A DNA stretch of 34,911 nucleotides from Effusibacillus lacus (GTDB lineage Bacteria > Bacillota > Bacilli > Tumebacillales > Effusibacillaceae), in contig NZ_BDUF01000018.1 in the NCBI RefSeq assembly GCF_002335525.1, positions 1 through 34,911 on the forward strand, in the 5' to 3' direction. Under the pieces are notes generated by a model, which saw only the letters and a program-made list of their open reading frames with translations, searched no databases and was not told the DNA's origin. Numbering within the stretch: the stretch's first letter is position 1; the number at the start of each line of letters is the position of its first letter. The translations under genes and the position numbers were made by a program. This document shows, in pieces, positions 33,388 through 34,911 of this stretch.

Positions 33388-34647
33388 ATGGACCAGAAAG
33401 CGGTACGCGGATGGGTCATGTACGATTGGGCCAACTCCGCTTTTGTTACCACAATGATTGCCGCCGTACTGCCGATTTTTTATTCGGAAGTGGCTGCCGG
33501 CAATCTTGACAAGACTACGGCAACTTCCTATTGGGGGTTTACCCAGTCCATCGGAATGTTGATTGTTGCGGTGATGGCCCCGGTGCTTGGGGCCATCGCA
33601 GACATGTCGGGCTCAAAGATCCGATTTCTCCGTTTGTTTGCATATACCGGCATGATAGCATCCGTCCTTATGATCTTCGTGGGAAAAGGAGACTACCTGC
33701 TGGCCTCCCTGTTGGTGGTCTTTGGCATCATCGGGTATACCGGAGGCAATGTATTCTATGACTCGCTGCTGCCTGATTTGGTTCCCTATGAAAAGCGGGA
33801 TTACATTTCCTCGAAAGGCTATGCATTCGGCTATCTGGGCGGTGGACTCTTGTTGACCATCAACCTTGCCATGATTATGAAACATGAATTGTTTGGCATA
33901 CCCGACACCACAACTGCCACCTATCTTTCCTTTGCGAGTGTGGGAATCTGGTGGTTTGTGTTTTCACTGCCTTTGTTCCGACATGTAAAAAGCCGCCCAG
34001 CACAAACCGGGTTGACTGTTTCCCAATATGCGAGAACAGGCTTTACACGGATCTGGAACACACTGCGGGAGATCCTAAAATACCGGGAATTGATCAAGTT
34101 CCTGATTGCTTTTTGGTTTTTCAATGATGCCATCAACACGATCATTACAATGGCAGCCATATATGGGAAAGAGATTGGAATCGGCACAACGGATTTGATC
34201 ACAGCCCTGTTGATCACCCAGTTTGTCGGCATTCCCTTTACGCTTTTGTTTGGCAAGATCGCAGAGCGGGTAGGCTCTAAACCTTCCTTGTATATTTCTT
34301 TATCCACCTATGTATTGATATCCGTCCTTGGATTCTTCATGCAGAACAGCCTTCATTTCTATCTGCTGGCGATGATGGTCGGCCTGGTGCAGGGGGGAAG
34401 CCAGGCAGTTGCCCGTTCGATCTACAGCAGTTTGGTGCCGCCCAGCCGCTCTGCCGAATTTTTCGGTTTCCTGAGTCTTTCAAGCAAGTTCGCTTCCGTA
34501 TTGGGACCGCTTGTCTTCGGGTTGATCGCTCTGTTTACCGACTCCAGCCGCTGGGGGATCCTGTCTTTGGTGCTGTTCTTCGGAATTGGAATTCTTGTAC
34601 TGACAAAGGTGGACTTGGTGAAAGGACGTGAAGAAGCGCTTGGTTAG
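33388..34647 (+). CDS. MFS transporter, UMF1/Atg22-like family
   Basis: The 419-residue protein has about twelve hydrophobic segments. Its opening GWVMYDWANSAFVTTMIAAVLPIFYSE is characteristic of the UMF1 (vacuole effluxer Atg22-like) branch of the major facilitator superfamily. GFTQSIGMLIVAVMAPVLGAIADMSGSKIR and the central NTIITMAAIYGKEIG, followed by GLVQGGSQAVARSIYSSLVPPSRSAEFFG, also fit. Substrates of bacterial members are mostly undefined; amino acids or other metabolites are possible. AAAGGAG precedes the ATG. It has its own promoter, so its link to the oxidase operon is only proximity. Confidence 0.93.
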   Translation: MDQKAVRGWVMYDWANSAFVTTMIAAVLPIFYSEVAAGNLDKTTATSYWGFTQSIGMLIVAVMAPVLGAIADMSGSKIRFLRLFAYTGMIASVLMIFVGKGDYLLASLLVVFGIIGYTGGNVFYDSLLPDLVPYEKRDYISSKGYAFGYLGGGLLLTINLAMIMKHELFGIPDTTTATYLSFASVGIWWFVFSLPLFRHVKSRPAQTGLTVSQYARTGFTRIWNTLREILKYRELIKFLIAFWFFNDAINTIITMAAIYGKEIGIGTTDLITALLITQFVGIPFTLLFGKIAERVGSKPSLYISLSTYVLISVLGFFMQNSLHFYLLAMMVGLVQGGSQAVARSIYSSLVPPSRSAEFFGFLSLSSKFASVLGPLVFGLIALFTDSSRWGILSLVLFFGIGILVLTKVDLVKGREEALG

Positions 34648-34911
34648 AGAACCGGGCGCTTTTACAACTTGCTGTCTTAATCTCAATTTTGACTTATCTC
34701 CGTATCATCTGAATGGTAATGGGGCAGATGAAAGGCTCTGTACATGTGGTGGTAGGCCTCTTTTCAAGTGACGGTAGACCTTTTTATAGGAACTGGAGTG
34801 AGTTGGAGTCGGTCTTTTGGATTATGTTAACAGACTTGGGCATAGGATCGCCAACTCTTGGAATAGGTGATTATAAGGCACTAATTTGCTGCTTTGAAAC
34901 AAGGATTTCAA
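34648..34911. other. Right-edge region without a convincing gene; direct repeats
   Basis: No supported gene is present. Two copies of a GGTAGRCCTYTTT motif start at 34751 and 34773, 22 bases apart, next to a TGTACATG at 34739. An open frame from ATG 34824 runs off the edge after 29 codons, without a good ribosome binding site or recognisable content. Confidence 0.4.

Overview
The window looks like chromosomal DNA of an aerobic, endospore-forming member of the Bacillales. The evidence is a minor alpha/beta-type SASP gene, a LysM/GH18 spore-hydrolase-type gene, the Bacillus gene order yqeG-yqeH-aroE-yqeI-nadD-yqeK-rsfS-yqeM, comEA/comEC, mntR, and a tRNA-Leu T-box in front of leuS. A family such as Alicyclobacillaceae would fit the mixture, but that is a guess. 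No rRNA, tRNA, CRISPR array or complete transposon was seen.

Layout, left to right. (1) 1-3441: a secreted RHS/YD-repeat protein whose repeat frame ends abruptly at the left edge, then a tight cluster of four small unrecognised genes (169-aa acidic protein, 81-aa protein, 60-aa zinc ribbon, 47-aa signal-peptide-like peptide). (2) 3576-8316: a comE-type locus on the minus strand, comEA - O-acetylhomoserine sulfhydrylase - comEC - SASP. The sulfhydrylase sits where Bacillus has comEB. (3) 8486-10075: mntR and D-Ala-D-Ala ligase on the plus strand, followed by ten 41-bp tandem repeats (10128-10537), each with a 15-base palindrome; a single related element lies at 28201. (4) 10617-18978: a YdcF-type protein, a copper-amine-oxidase-N-domain secreted protein, leuS with T-box leader and promoter, a LysM/GH18 protein, and cobQ plus pduO-type adenosyltransferase behind a cobalamin riboswitch whose terminator contains the cobQ ribosome binding site. 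(5) 18979-25033: a small HTH gene convergent with the yqeG...yqeM cluster. (6) 25214-26290: an AbrB/PIN toxin-antitoxin-type pair and a small coiled-coil protein. (7) 26303-29353: oligoendopeptidase F, a small membrane protein with a doubtful start, and a GAF-like/LuxR regulator. (8) 29545-34647: R2-like ligand-binding oxidase, aldehyde dehydrogenase and iron-dependent alcohol dehydrogenase in one apparent operon facing the LuxR gene, then an MFS/UMF1-type transporter with its own promoter. The last 264 bases hold no convincing gene but carry a short direct repeat that could be a mobile-element end.

The most promising candidate for an undescribed system is the R2lox-aldehyde dehydrogenase-alcohol dehydrogenase operon with its divergent regulator. 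R2lox has a well-studied metal cofactor but no established substrate, and its partners here would carry an alcohol through aldehyde to acid. Other points of interest are the four-gene small-protein cluster, the palindromic tandem array, and the substitution of a sulfur-assimilation gene for comEB.
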